DNA of 64,000 bases from Pseudorhodobacter sp. E13 (GTDB taxonomy: Bacteria > Pseudomonadota > Alphaproteobacteria > Rhodobacterales > Rhodobacteraceae). The DNA is taken from the NCBI RefSeq assembly GCF_003991405.1, contig NZ_RPEN01000157.1:1-64000 (forward strand). The letters are read 5' to 3'. The notes under the pieces were generated by a model. That model saw only the letters and a list, made by a program, of their open reading frames with translations, was not told where the DNA came from and made no database searches. Both the position numbers and the translations under genes were made by a program. Positions 15,975 through 25,412 of this stretch are shown here, in pieces; position 1 is the first letter of the stretch; every line of letters begins with the position of its first letter.

Positions 15975-16867
15975 TGGCCGTCCCTCCGGCTGAAGTGGCT
16001 GTAGATATCTTCAAGGCTGGGCGGGATGATTTCCACGTCTGCGACCTTGGAATGCTGAGCGGCGATCTGCGCCAACAGGCCCAGCTTTTCGCCCTGCGCG
16101 CAGGTCAGATGCACATCGCCGCGCAACAGGGTGGCACCCGGAAAGGCCGCCATCAGATCCGGCGCATAGCCATTGCATGGCGTGATATGCAGCGCCACGG
16201 GCAAGGCGGCATCGCGGCGCAGATCGGGCATCGTGCCGCTTGCCACCAGCTTGCCCTTGGACAGGATCAGCAAGCGGTCGGTGCGGGCCTCTACCTCGGT
16301 TAGGGCATGGCTGGACAACAGGATTGCGGCGCCTTCGGCGGCAAGCCCGTCCAAGAGCGCATAGAAATCGCGGCGCGACACCGGGTCAAGGCCAGAGGTC
16401 GGCTCATCCAAAACCAGCAGTTTCGGGTGGCCGATCAGCGCTTGGGCAAGGCCGACACGTTGGCGCATGCCTTTGGAATAGGTGCCGATCCGGCGTTTGG
16501 CAGCATGGCCAAGGCCGACCCGGTCCAGCAGGCCAATGGCCTGACCGGGGCTTTCGCCGCGCAGGCGCAGGTAATGGGTGATTTGTTCCAACCCCGTCAG
16601 CGCCGGATGAAAGGCGGTGTTTTCCGGCAGATAGGCCACCTGCGCGCGGGCCTCGGCGCTGCCCGGTGCCGCGCCGCAGACGGTCACATCGCCTTTGTCG
16701 GCGGCGATCAGGCCAAGGATGATCTTCATCATCGTGGATTTGCCAGCGCCGTTATGGCCCAGCAGGGCCACGCGTTCCCCCGCTGCGACATGCAGCGACA
16801 CATCCGACAAGGCGGCCAGCCCGTCGAAGGTCTTAGTGAGATGAGAGATCGTTAATGTCGAAGTCAT
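15971..16867 (-). CDS. nosF: NosF, ABC transporter ATP-binding protein
   Basis: The 298-residue ATPase has Walker A LLGHNGAGKSTMMKIILG (about residues 35-52), the signature YSKGMRQRVGLAQAL, Walker B LLVLDEPTSGLDPVS and the H-loop LLSSHALTEVE. A C-terminal extension of about 80 residues follows, as usual for NosF. It energises the NosDFY complex needed for NosZ copper-centre assembly. Its start lies 35 bases inside the end of nosD, a longer overlap than elsewhere in the operon. Confidence 0.93.
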   Translation of the reverse strand: MTSTLTISHLTKTFDGLAALSDVSLHVAAGERVALLGHNGAGKSTMMKIILGLIAADKGDVTVCGAAPGSAEARAQVAYLPENTAFHPALTGLEQITHYLRLRGESPGQAIGLLDRVGLGHAAKRRIGTYSKGMRQRVGLAQALIGHPKLLVLDEPTSGLDPVSRRDFYALLDGLAAEGAAILLSSHALTEVEARTDRLLILSKGKLVASGTMPDLRRDAALPVALHITPCNGYAPDLMAAFPGATLLRGDVHLTCAQGEKLGLLAQIAAQHSKVADVEIIPPSLEDIYSHFSRRDGQ

Positions 16868-18194
16868 CTTGCAGTCCTTTGGCCCGGTTTTCAGCAGCCT
16901 CTAGGGCCATTTGGGCATAGGTTGGGGGAACGGCGATCACGGGCGGGGCCATCAGCGGAAAGCTGTCGACCACACCACCCGGAAGCGTCGCGGGAAAGCT
17001 GGATTGTGACCAGCGCACAAGCTGCACGGCGGGCGAACCCGTCAGCAGCCGCGCGGCGGGCTGTGACCACAGGATGTGATCCATCAGGTCATTGGGGCGG
17101 AACGGGCTGTCGGCAAGCGCATCGCCGTTCAGGTCAAACCCCGGATGATCCGACCAGAAATTGCCGCGCCCCTCAAAGCTCCATTCCACATCGCGGGTGC
17201 CGACGTATTTCACCTGCTCGCGGTTGCCAACAAAGCCGTTGCCTGTCAGCACATTGCGCTCGGACCCGGCGGTGAAATGGATGCCGATATCGCAGTTTTC
17301 AAAACGGTTGTTATAGATCAGGTTCTTGTGGGCGTTATAGATGAAGGTGCAGCGGTCAGTGCCAAGCTGCGGCTGGCCATCGGCGCGCGGGGCCATCCAG
17401 CCCAGCACCAGATTGCCGGAAATATCGGAATTGTTGGTGTAGTTCAGCATCACGCCATGGCTGCGGTCGCCAAGGCTCAGGTTATCCTTGGCGACGACCC
17501 GGTCAGAGAACATCAGCGCAAAGCCCAACTGATTGCCGATGGAGATATTGCCCGAAACCTCGGAATCGTTGGTATACATGTAATGCACGGCAAAGCGCAG
17601 ATCGCGGAACAGGTTGCCGCGATAGATGCCCTTGCGCGAGGTGTTCGAGAAAATGCCATCGCGGCCCCAGCGCACGGTATTGCCTTCGACCAAGGCACCC
17701 GGCGCGTTCCAGACATAAATCCCGTTGCCGCGATCATTCACGCGGGGCTGGCGGGTGCCTTCGATGGTATTGCCGCGCACGGTGGCATCATGGCCGCCGT
17801 GAATATCGACCCCGTGCAGATTGCCGAGGACATGGGTGTTTTCGATCAAAGCGCGGTCGGCGCCTTTGACAATCTTGATACCGGCATCAAGGTCTTGGCT
17901 GTTCATACCCGAACCGGTGACGGTGACGCCGCGCATGGTCACATCATCGCCGGTGATGGTGACAACCGTGCCTTGCCCCAAACCGTCGATAATCGCCGTG
18001 GCAGGGCCGGTGACGGTCAGCGCGCGGTCAATCACAACGGGCCCGGCATAGGTGCCCGGTTGCAAGGTCAGCACATCGCCGGGGGCGGCCCCGGCGATGG
18101 CGTTGGCAAGCGCGCCCTGCCCCGGCAGCACAGCCACATCCCGCGCCAAAGCGGGCGATGCAACCAAGACCAGAAGAAGAAGGGCGCGCAGCAT
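16833..18194 (-). CDS. nosD: NosD, periplasmic copper-chaperone for NosZ maturation
   Basis: The 453-residue product has a Sec signal MLRALLLLVLVASPALA. It then forms a right-handed parallel beta-helix of CASH/NosD repeats, visible as recurring G-N-x-I/V-x-G patterns (VRGNTIEGTRQPRVNDRGNG, VEGNTVRWGRDGIFSNTSRK, VSGNISIGNQLGFALMFSD). The length fits the family. NosD receives copper from NosL and delivers it to NosZ in contact with NosFY. It begins three bases after the nosZ stop and ends inside nosF. Confidence 0.93.
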   Translation of the reverse strand: MLRALLLLVLVASPALARDVAVLPGQGALANAIAGAAPGDVLTLQPGTYAGPVVIDRALTVTGPATAIIDGLGQGTVVTITGDDVTMRGVTVTGSGMNSQDLDAGIKIVKGADRALIENTHVLGNLHGVDIHGGHDATVRGNTIEGTRQPRVNDRGNGIYVWNAPGALVEGNTVRWGRDGIFSNTSRKGIYRGNLFRDLRFAVHYMYTNDSEVSGNISIGNQLGFALMFSDRVVAKDNLSLGDRSHGVMLNYTNNSDISGNLVLGWMAPRADGQPQLGTDRCTFIYNAHKNLIYNNRFENCDIGIHFTAGSERNVLTGNGFVGNREQVKYVGTRDVEWSFEGRGNFWSDHPGFDLNGDALADSPFRPNDLMDHILWSQPAARLLTGSPAVQLVRWSQSSFPATLPGGVVDSFPLMAPPVIAVPPTYAQMALEAAENRAKGLQDDFDINDLSSH

Positions 18195-18197
18195 GGC

Positions 18198-20135
18198 TCA
18201 GGCCTCTTTCGGTTCAACGAACATACGGCCGCGCATTTCCATGTGCAGCGCGTGGCAGAACCACTGGCAGTAATACCAGTAAACGCCGGGCTGTGCTGCA
18301 ATGAACGTGACCGACGATGTTGCTTGCGCGCTGATCTCCATGGCGACGCCGTGGTTGCCCATGGTGAAGCCGTGGGTCAGGTCGTCGATGTCATCAAGGT
18401 TGGTGACGATCACCGTGACCTCATCGCCTTCCTTCACGGTAAAGCTTTCGATCGCGAAGTTCGGTGCCTGAGACGACATATAGACCCGGACCTTGTTGCC
18501 ATCGCGGATGACGGTATCCTGATAGTCATCCAGATCAACACCATCCGCTTCGGCCTGCTTGCGGGTATCGGCCCACATCGGGTCTTGGCGGTTCCAGATC
18601 GACAGCGGGTTCACCTTGGACGGGTCCACGATGATGCTGTCATGCGGCTCGGCAAAGGTCGGGCCGTCATGGATCAGCGTCAGCGTGTCGCCATCAATGG
18701 CAAAGAGCTGCTCGTTTTCCGGCTTCAACGGGCCGACGTTCAGGAAGCGGTCCTTGGAAAACTTGTTCATCGACAGATAGTATTTGCCGTTGGCATCCAG
18801 GGTTTCGCCCATCGCGGTGGAGTTATGGCCCGGCTGGTAATGCACATCGGTTTTCGACCGGATCGGGTCCACCGCCTCGCCGTTATAGGCCTTGATGGCG
18901 TCTTCGATGTTCCAGCGCACAACCTGACTGTCAAGGAACAGCGTGGTCATGGCGTTGCCGGTGCCGTCAAAGCAGGTGTGCAGCGGGCCAAGGCCCAGTT
19001 CGGGTTCCGCCACCACGACAGAGCGCGGCTCTGCCTCGTCATTGAACACCGCGTCCAGTTTGCGCACGTCGATCACCGACACGGTGGGCGACAGTTTGCC
19101 CCCGATGCACAGGTGAATCTTGTCCGGGGCCATGTTGCAGCCATGCGGGTTGTTCGGGATCGGGATGTAGCGGGTGTATTTCTTGTTCTGCCCTTTGCGG
19201 CCGTCGATCACCTTGACGCCGTTCAGTTCGATGAAATCGCCCTCGGCAATCCCTTTTTCGATTTCCGCGATGTTATAGACGACGACATGGTCCATATCGG
19301 ATTCTGTCATCTCGGGCAGGGTCATCCCCATTTCCGAGTTATACGAGGTCGAGAAGGCGTATTTGCCTTCGTAATCGGCATCGGTGTTGTCAAGGTTGCC
19401 CGATACCATCACCTGCCACGCCACGGTCATATCGTCAGCGTTCAGCGCGGTGTAGAAGTTTACATATTCTTCCGGCTTGTCGAGGATCTTGCCGTCATTG
19501 ACCATCGGCACTTCGTCTTCGCCGTTGCAGAAGACATAGTTGGTGCGGGGCCAGCGTTGCGGGCGCAGACCGTGGATGCCCTTGGCGTTCGGGATCTCGG
19601 TGATCTTGTCGCATTTCATCACATCGCAGCGCACGCGGGCGACGCGGGTGTTGGCCTTGTCGTTCATGAACAGGAAGCGCCCGTCATAGGTGCCTTCGGT
19701 AAAGGACATGTGGACGTGGTGCAAATCGCCGTTGCGCGGGAATTCCAGACCGTTGGCAGCAAGGAATTTCTTGGTTTTCTCGGTCAGCCCTTCGGTCAGG
19801 ATTTTCTTGGATTCATTGGTGATGCCCCAACCCGTGGCCGAGCAGATGTTGAACACCGGCACGCGCATGAATTCGCGCATGGAGGGGATGCCAAGGATGC
19901 GCATCTCCCCAGTCTGGCCCGAGGACCAGAAGCCGTAATATTCGTCCAATTGGCCGGGCGCGACATTCGCCGCCTCGGAGGCATGGGCCGCTGTGGTCGC
20001 GGCCACGGTGGCCCCACCCAATGCACCGCCTGCCAGAATCGCGCGGGCACCAAGGCCACCGGCAAGGGCAGCGCCCCCGGCTGTTGCGCCCAGAAGGCCG
20101 CGGCGCGTCAGTTTCATTCCAAGATCGTCAGACAT
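18198..20135 (-). CDS. nosZ: NosZ, nitrous oxide reductase (clade I, Tat-exported)
   Basis: NosZ reduces N2O to N2 in the periplasm. The ATG at 20135 gives 645 residues with a twin-arginine signal [15 protein letters not shown] (RR at 11-12), which marks clade I. The seven-bladed propeller carrying CuZ has [12 protein letters not shown] and HGCNMAPDK among its histidine motifs. The CuA domain ends [12 protein letters not shown], giving Cys623, Cys627, His631 and Met634 as ligands. An upstream open frame to 20318 is shadow sequence inside nosR. The gene lies 20 bases after nosR, in the operon driven from upstream of nosC. Confidence 0.97.
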   Translation of the reverse strand: MSDDLGMKLTRRGLLGATAGGAALAGGLGARAILAGGALGGATVAATTAAHASEAANVAPGQLDEYYGFWSSGQTGEMRILGIPSMREFMRVPVFNICSATGWGITNESKKILTEGLTEKTKKFLAANGLEFPRNGDLHHVHMSFTEGTYDGRFLFMNDKANTRVARVRCDVMKCDKITEIPNAKGIHGLRPQRWPRTNYVFCNGEDEVPMVNDGKILDKPEEYVNFYTALNADDMTVAWQVMVSGNLDNTDADYEGKYAFSTSYNSEMGMTLPEMTESDMDHVVVYNIAEIEKGIAEGDFIELNGVKVIDGRKGQNKKYTRYIPIPNNPHGCNMAPDKIHLCIGGKLSPTVSVIDVRKLDAVFNDEAEPRSVVVAEPELGLGPLHTCFDGTGNAMTTLFLDSQVVRWNIEDAIKAYNGEAVDPIRSKTDVHYQPGHNSTAMGETLDANGKYYLSMNKFSKDRFLNVGPLKPENEQLFAIDGDTLTLIHDGPTFAEPHDSIIVDPSKVNPLSIWNRQDPMWADTRKQAEADGVDLDDYQDTVIRDGNKVRVYMSSQAPNFAIESFTVKEGDEVTVIVTNLDDIDDLTHGFTMGNHGVAMEISAQATSSVTFIAAQPGVYWYYCQWFCHALHMEMRGRMFVEPKEA

Positions 20136-20155
20136 GACTAGTCCTTTCGGTTCAG

Positions 20156-22351
20156 TTAGGATTTGAGTTGGTTCGGATGCCCCATGAACCCGCGACCGGG
20201 GTTCGTGCCAAGATCGGGCACATCCCCCACTTTTTCGCGGCGCTTCATCTTTTTGATGACAACGGGGCAGGTGGTTTTCGACTGATACAGAACCTGACAA
20301 TGCAGGCAGTTTACACACTCGTTCGGGTTGATCTCACCCGTCGGGTGGATGGCTTGCACGGGGCATTGATTGGCGCAGGACTGGCAGGGGTTGCCGCATT
20401 CCTTGTAGCGTTTCAGCCAATCAAACATCCGCAACCGCGCCGGAATCGCCAAGGCCGCGCCCAAGGGGCAAAGGTAGCGGCAATAGAACCGTTCCACGAA
20501 CAGGCCCGCGATCAGCAAGGCGGCGGCATAGGCCACAAAAGGCCAGGCCCGCACGAATTTCAGCACGATGGCAGTTTTGAACGGCTCCACCTCGGCCAGA
20601 TGCTCGGCTTGTTCGATGCTCATCAAGGACACGCCGAACAGGCCAAGGAAGATCATGTATTTCAGCGGCCACAAGCGTTCATGCAGGCCCCAAGGCAGCG
20701 TCCATTGCGGGATGTGCAGCGCCTTGGCGATCCGGCTGAGCAGTTCTTGCAGCGCGCCAAAGGGGCAAAGCCAGCCGCAATAGGCCCCCCGGCCCCAGAA
20801 CAGCAGCGCCGCAGCCAGCGAGAACCAGAGGATGAACGTCATCGGGTCCAGCAAAAACGCCTGCCAGCTAAAGCCCGACACCAGCGCGCCAAACAGCGCC
20901 ATCAGGTTGACTACCGACAATTGCGCATTGGCATACCAGCCAAGGAACACCAGCGTGACGGTCAGATAGCCGATGCGGAACCAGAAAAAGGCGCGGGCGT
21001 TGCGGGTGGCAAGCCCTTGGAAAAAGAACACCCCCGTCAGCACGCCCAGCATCGCGATCAGCACGATGATCTCGGGCTTTTTGTCCAGCCAGATGCGTTT
21101 CCACAGGGCCTGATGCGCGTCGGCTTCGGATTGCGTGGTCGCCTCTGCCACGGCGGCGGGCATATCGGCGGCAGGCGGGGCTGCGATCTGGCGCAGATAT
21201 TGTTTCGGCAGTTGATAGGCCAGATCGAAGGTGGTGAAGACCTTTTCAATCGCGCCCACCTCGCGCTGCACCAAAAGCTGAATGCGGAAGGGTTGCGTTG
21301 GGTCAAACCCGGTATCGGCGGGAATTTTGAACAGATCGGCCTCGTTAAAGGCAGGCGCGCCCTCGGCGGCCAACCCATTGATGCGGCGGTGCTGTTTGTC
21401 GTGGAAGCGGACAGAGACATCATCCTGAATCAGCACGATCCGGTCAAAGATGCCGCCACGCACATAGCCCGAGCCTTTGAAGGAATAGATGCCCTTGCCG
21501 ACAATCGCGATGGCGGAATCGCCTGTTGCCAGCCAGTTGGCAAGGTTGCCCGCTTCGGCCTCGCCCAGAATGGTTTTGGCGATGGCAGGCTGCGAGACAA
21601 GCGCCACCTGCATTTCGATATAGGTCGTCTCGGGTGCTTCGGTCAGGGCGCGCTGGGCGGCGCGGGGGTCTTCCATCGCGGCAAAGGCGGCGTTGACCTG
21701 CCCCACGTCCAGCGACAAGCGGCGAATGGTGCCATCACCTTCCAGCGTCATCCAATCGGCGGCGGCCTCTGCCTCGGGGTTCACTTCGAACTGGGGGCCT
21801 GCGGGGCGTTCTTCGACGGCAAGCCCGCCAAGGCCCAGCGCGCGCGCCACTTTCAGGCCAGACCGCACGATGGAATCGTCAATCACCATCACCGTCACAG
21901 TCGCGCCCGAGATGATGTCCAACTCATGCGCGGTGCCGCCGGAATTGGCTTCGGCCACCAGATCCATGCCGCGATAATTCGCGACCAACGCTTTCATCTT
22001 GCTGTCGGGGATGCCGATCAGGACGATGGGTTCGGAATGTTTGACCAGTTGCACGCCAATCACGCGTGCATCCGCGTCTACCGCGACCAGCGTATGAATG
22101 GGCTTGCCCGAATAGCCCGTGGTCGACACGAAATCCGAGGTGATGAAGGCCCAGCCCACCTGTGCCCCCGCTTTCAGGATCGGCGCAACCGCCACATCTT
22201 CGCGCAGCGGACCAAAGCTGTCGGCACCGTCAACCAATTCGCCCGCCACAAGGTCGGGCAGCATCTTGGCCAGCACCGTATCGGCCTGCGCGGGCAGGGC
22301 CAGCAGCAGAAGGGCAAGCACAAATGCAAGAAGGGGGCGCAGCGGGCTCAT
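20156..22351 (-). CDS. nosR: NosR, membrane flavoprotein/Fe-S electron donor to NosZ
   Basis: The 731-residue product has a signal peptide and a periplasmic FMN-binding domain with DIISGATVT (residues 145-153), so Thr151 is the expected flavin attachment site for NosX. Then come about five membrane segments with [14 protein letters not shown] and CRYLCPLGA polyferredoxin-like motifs. The cytoplasmic C-terminus has two [4Fe-4S] motifs: [13 protein letters not shown], then [18 protein letters not shown]. NosR passes electrons from quinol to NosZ and is needed for nos expression. Its start overlaps the nosC stop by four bases. Confidence 0.96.
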   Translation of the reverse strand: MSPLRPLLAFVLALLLLALPAQADTVLAKMLPDLVAGELVDGADSFGPLREDVAVAPILKAGAQVGWAFITSDFVSTTGYSGKPIHTLVAVDADARVIGVQLVKHSEPIVLIGIPDSKMKALVANYRGMDLVAEANSGGTAHELDIISGATVTVMVIDDSIVRSGLKVARALGLGGLAVEERPAGPQFEVNPEAEAAADWMTLEGDGTIRRLSLDVGQVNAAFAAMEDPRAAQRALTEAPETTYIEMQVALVSQPAIAKTILGEAEAGNLANWLATGDSAIAIVGKGIYSFKGSGYVRGGIFDRIVLIQDDVSVRFHDKQHRRINGLAAEGAPAFNEADLFKIPADTGFDPTQPFRIQLLVQREVGAIEKVFTTFDLAYQLPKQYLRQIAAPPAADMPAAVAEATTQSEADAHQALWKRIWLDKKPEIIVLIAMLGVLTGVFFFQGLATRNARAFFWFRIGYLTVTLVFLGWYANAQLSVVNLMALFGALVSGFSWQAFLLDPMTFILWFSLAAALLFWGRGAYCGWLCPFGALQELLSRIAKALHIPQWTLPWGLHERLWPLKYMIFLGLFGVSLMSIEQAEHLAEVEPFKTAIVLKFVRAWPFVAYAAALLIAGLFVERFYCRYLCPLGAALAIPARLRMFDWLKRYKECGNPCQSCANQCPVQAIHPTGEINPNECVNCLHCQVLYQSKTTCPVVIKKMKRREKVGDVPDLGTNPGRGFMGHPNQLKS

Positions 22352-22812
22352 GTAAGGCTTCCTTGAAGGTAGGCCCCGCCGCTGTGCGAATAGTCTCCGA
22401 GTGACACTTTTGATTTGTCAAATGTCGCTGGGACAACCATTCGGTGCGTCATCCGGTTTCCGACTGCTTGCGACAGCGGGGGACCACGCGGCATGGGGCG
22501 GGCAATGCTAGGGACAAAGGGATCGGCCACAGCCAAAAGGCGCAGCAGCGCAGGGCGCGGCAGCGGCGGGGCCATGGTTTCGGGCGCAGGTAGCAAGGCC
22601 AGCAGGGGTGGGGCGTTGCAATCCAGACAGGGGCAGCAGGTTTGCCCCGGTTCCATCGGCGTGCCACTGGCATCCAGATAGATGGTTTCGGTGCCACCAT
22701 CGGCACAGATCACCATGGCCGTGCCGCGTGAATCCGCCTTTTGCGCGACTGCGAACAGGGCGACACAAATGCAAAGGACGCTGAGCCCAAGATATCTGGC
22801 GATGGCTTTCAT
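22348..22812 (-). CDS. nosC: NosC-like small exported protein with a CCPCLDC motif
   Basis: The 154-residue product has an N-terminal membrane or signal segment (ARYLGLSVLCICVALFAVA). A cysteine cluster TCCPCLDC (about residues 58-65) follows, then a low-complexity Pro/Ala/Leu region. In Paracoccus the nos cluster is nosCRZDFYLX and nosC encodes a protein of unknown function with clustered cysteines. Position and cysteines support the same name here, though I cannot align the two. It may bind copper or a redox cofactor. It is the first gene of the operon, and its start lies 34 bases from the FNR-type box. Confidence 0.7.
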   Translation of the reverse strand: MKAIARYLGLSVLCICVALFAVAQKADSRGTAMVICADGGTETIYLDASGTPMEPGQTCCPCLDCNAPPLLALLPAPETMAPPLPRPALLRLLAVADPFVPSIARPMPRGPPLSQAVGNRMTHRMVVPATFDKSKVSLGDYSHSGGAYLQGSLT

Positions 22813-22846
22813 GCGGGCCTTCTATCAACCGCCGTCAGCGCCGGGA

Positions 22847-22860
22847 TTGATCTAGGTCAA
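22847..22860 (-). promoter_or_regulatory. FNR/NNR-type box upstream of nosC
   Basis: TTGATCTAGGTCAA matches the consensus TTGATNNNNATCAA in nine of ten defined positions. Its centre is 41 bases from the first base of the nosC start codon. This is the expected kind of site for anaerobic or nitric-oxide-responsive control of denitrification genes. A weak -10-like GATAGA lies about 20 bases downstream. Confidence 0.8.
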
Positions 22861-23025
22861 GGGTCCGCGAATATTTCTTCGTGTTTTCAACTACATATTC
22901 GCATTTTAAAATATGTTGCGCCTTCGGTCACTATGGAAAAGAGTTTCCGCCCAATACTGGTATTCTAGTCGACAAGCCTCACGTCTCGGCTTATGGCTAA
23001 GGCCATAGCTTGCCACAGGGTCCGC

Positions 23026-24381
23026 ATGCACGCCGCCTCTACCCGTTCCATGACCGATGTTTATCGCATTGCCTGGCCGCTTGGCCTGAAGGCGTTGATG
23101 CTGCACGGCATCATCGTGATCGACGCCTATCTGATTTCCGCGCTGGGCGAGGCAGCGCTGGCCGCGATGGGGATCGCGGGGGCGGTGGCGGGGTTGCTGC
23201 TGGGCATTCTCTTTGCCTTTTCCAGCGCCACACAAATCCGCATCGCGCAAAGCTTTGGGGCCTCTGGGGCCATCGGGTTGAAAACCGCGTTTTATTGTGG
23301 GCTTGCGATCAATCTGGCCTCGGTGTTGGTCGGGGTGGTGTTCGTGCTGGCCTTTGGCGATACGGTCATCACCAGCGCCGCCAAAACGCCGTGGATTGCC
23401 GAACAGGCCAAGGCCTATCTGCATGTGTTCTTGCTGGTGGTGTTTGCCGAGGCGGTCGGGCAATGCCTTGGCAGCCATTTCAACGGCTGCGGCAAGACCA
23501 AGATCACCTTTCTAAGCTATCTGATCGCCATGCCGGTCAATGTCGGTGTCAGCATCATCCTGATTTACGGGCTTTATGGCGCGCCGGAGCTGGGGGTTGT
23601 GGGGGCGGCCTATGGCAGCGCGATGGCGTCCTTGCTGCGGGCGCTGTTTCTGGCGCTGCGCTTTCACCGCCTGCACCGCAGCTTTCTGGACGTGGAAGGC
23701 TGGGCGCGCGGCAGTTTCGCCAACAGCCTGAAGCGGCACATGGCCTTTTCATGGCCCATCGCGGGCACCTTCCTTAGCATGACCTTCGGCACCCAGGTGT
23801 GCGTGCTGATCTATGCACGGATGAGCGTGAATGACTTTGCCGCAATCTCGCTTATCAGCCCTTGGGTGCAGGTGGGCGGAACCTTCGGGATGAGTTGGGC
23901 ACAGGCCACGGGCATCGTGATCGCGCAGATGCTGGGGGCCAAGGCGGATGAGGCGACGCTGGACCAGTTTCTAAGCCGGGCGTGGCGGGTGGCCTTTGCG
24001 GCGGCGGCGGTCGTGGCGCTGGTTTACCTAGTGCTCTGCCTTGCCTCGCCGTGGATCTACGACGATCTGGAAGCGGAAACCCAAGCCGCGCTGATGCTGT
24101 TTTTGCCCACGCTGCTGCTGTTGCCCTTTCCCAAGGGTTCGAATGCGATGTGCGGCCAGACCCTGCGCGCGGCAGGCGATACGCTGAGTGTGATGAATAT
24201 TTTCATCATCGGGCAATGGGCGTTCAAAGTGCCGATGACGGTGCTGTTCGTGCTGGTGCTTCAGCTTTCGGTGGGCTGGGTGTTCGCACTTTATCTGCTG
24301 GAAGAACTGGTCAAGTTTCCGTTCTTCCACCGCCGCCTGTTCAAAGGCCAGTGGAAGCGCGCGGATGTTGATGACAGGTAG
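23026..24381 (+). CDS. MATE-family efflux transporter
   Basis: The product is about 451 residues with twelve predicted membrane helices. It contains the typical MATE patterns: YRIAWPLGLKALMLHGIIVI near the N-terminus, VFAEAVGQCLGSHFNGCGKT in the first half, and FPKGSNAMCGQTLRAAGDT in the second. Members export cationic drugs or metabolites using Na+ or H+ gradients. An earlier ATG at 22993 is open, but AGGG lies about eight bases before the ATG at 23026. The gene is divergent from nosC and convergent with the GntR gene. No functional tie to either is evident. Confidence 0.85.
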   Translation: MHAASTRSMTDVYRIAWPLGLKALMLHGIIVIDAYLISALGEAALAAMGIAGAVAGLLLGILFAFSSATQIRIAQSFGASGAIGLKTAFYCGLAINLASVLVGVVFVLAFGDTVITSAAKTPWIAEQAKAYLHVFLLVVFAEAVGQCLGSHFNGCGKTKITFLSYLIAMPVNVGVSIILIYGLYGAPELGVVGAAYGSAMASLLRALFLALRFHRLHRSFLDVEGWARGSFANSLKRHMAFSWPIAGTFLSMTFGTQVCVLIYARMSVNDFAAISLISPWVQVGGTFGMSWAQATGIVIAQMLGAKADEATLDQFLSRAWRVAFAAAAVVALVYLVLCLASPWIYDDLEAETQAALMLFLPTLLLLPFPKGSNAMCGQTLRAAGDTLSVMNIFIIGQWAFKVPMTVLFVLVLQLSVGWVFALYLLEELVKFPFFHRRLFKGQWKRADVDDR

Positions 24382-24411
24382 CGCAAGACCCGGCGCGCGG
24401 AAACACCGGGT

Positions 24412-25095
24412 TCAAGTGTCAAAGTAATCGGGGTTGCGTTCAAAGATCGCCTCGATCGTGGCATCCAGCCGCGACAGATGCAGCATCCCCGCCTTGACCG
24501 CGCCTTCCTCATCCCCGGCCTTGACGCAATCCGCGATCGCGCGATGATCCTCCAGCAATTGCGGCATCCTGTCCTCTTTGGAAATGCTCAGCAGACAAAG
24601 CCGATCAACGCTTGCTTTTTCAACGGCGATCACCTCAAAGGCGAATTCGACGCCGCCGATCCGGCACAGTTCCTGATGAAATTCGTAGTCAAGCTTGCCG
24701 AAGGCTTCGTAATCGCCCTTTTCCACCACCGCCGCCTGTTTGGCCAGATGCCCCTCCAGCACCTTGCCATCTGCGGGCGTGGCCAGACGAGAGGCGCGGC
24801 GCAGAACCTCAGCCTCGACGCTGGAGCGCACGAAGCGGGATTTGGTGACCTCACGCAGGGAAAATCGTTTCACCTCGGTCGCCTTTTGCGGGCGGATCAC
24901 CAGCAGATCAAGGTTTTGCAAACGGCTGAACGCATCGCGCACGGGCTGGCGCGACACGCCAAACTGCGCGGCGATATCGGCCTCGGAAATCTTGTCACCG
25001 GGCAGCAATTCCAACGTGGTAATGGCTTTTTGCAGATGGTCAAAAACCACATCGACGCTGGTTTTGCGGTCTTTTGACTGAATAAGCGACGGCAT
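24412..25095 (-). CDS. GntR/FCD-family regulator of the alginate operon
   Basis: The 227-residue product from the ATG at 25095 is preceded by AAGGGAAGGGG. A winged helix-turn-helix at about residues 20-80 contains DKISEADIAAQFGVSRQPVR. A helical FCD ligand domain contains the metal-site residues of this family (EFHQELCRIGG, then ADCVKAGDEEGAVKAGMLHLSRLD with DHRAIAD just before it). FCD regulators bind uronates or organic acids and are usually repressors. Two matching palindromes lie between this gene and the divergent alginate-type operon, so it probably represses that operon and itself until a DEH- or KDG-like inducer appears. Confidence 0.87.
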   Translation of the reverse strand: MPSLIQSKDRKTSVDVVFDHLQKAITTLELLPGDKISEADIAAQFGVSRQPVRDAFSRLQNLDLLVIRPQKATEVKRFSLREVTKSRFVRSSVEAEVLRRASRLATPADGKVLEGHLAKQAAVVEKGDYEAFGKLDYEFHQELCRIGGVEFAFEVIAVEKASVDRLCLLSISKEDRMPQLLEDHRAIADCVKAGDEEGAVKAGMLHLSRLDATIEAIFERNPDYFDT

Positions 25096-25279
25096 CTTCA
25101 CCCCTTCCCTTTGCTGACAGGGTGGTTGCCCCCCTGTTCTTTTTCCAGCCCGGCCCAGCGCTTTTCCCCCGCTGTCGCCCCTGCTGCGCGCTGTGATGTG
25201 GGCCATCAGCCATGACTTGGCAAGCCCCCCACCCAACGCTTTGAAATGAGTAGACATCCGAAAAAATCAAAAATCAATA

Positions 25280-25313
25280 CTAGTATACTAGATATTTTAG
25301 ACTAGTATACCAG
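25280..25313. promoter_or_regulatory. twin palindromic operators (GntR/FCD type)
   Basis: The perfect palindrome CTAGTATACTAG (25280-25291) and the near copy CTAGTATACCAG (25302-25313) are spaced 22 bases centre to centre, about two helical turns. The core TAGTATAC(T/C)A has the T-N-G-T-A-T-A-C-N-A form of FadR-subfamily GntR operators. They sit in the AT-rich middle of the 317-base gap between the regulator (minus) and the ABC operon (plus). No other feature was seen in this gap apart from the ribosome binding sites. Confidence 0.75.
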
Positions 25314-25412
25314 ATTAACCTGAACGAATCACCCACCCGCCATTTTGGCAGGCCGGTGCGGCAGGGTTGCAGCGCGCGCAGTCGCGCAATGTATCACGGG
25401 GGGGGAGAAGCC

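Noticed and set aside
17076-20141. 1021-codon open frame on the plus strand opposite nosD and nosZ
   Set aside because: It is the reverse shadow of strongly conserved nosZ/nosD coding sequence in high-GC DNA. Its translation is His/Val/Gly-rich with no family features and no start signal.
20168-22366. 732-codon open frame opposite nosR
   Set aside because: It is a shadow of nosR. The product is rich in Gln, His, Arg and Gly, as expected from reading GC-rich codons backwards.
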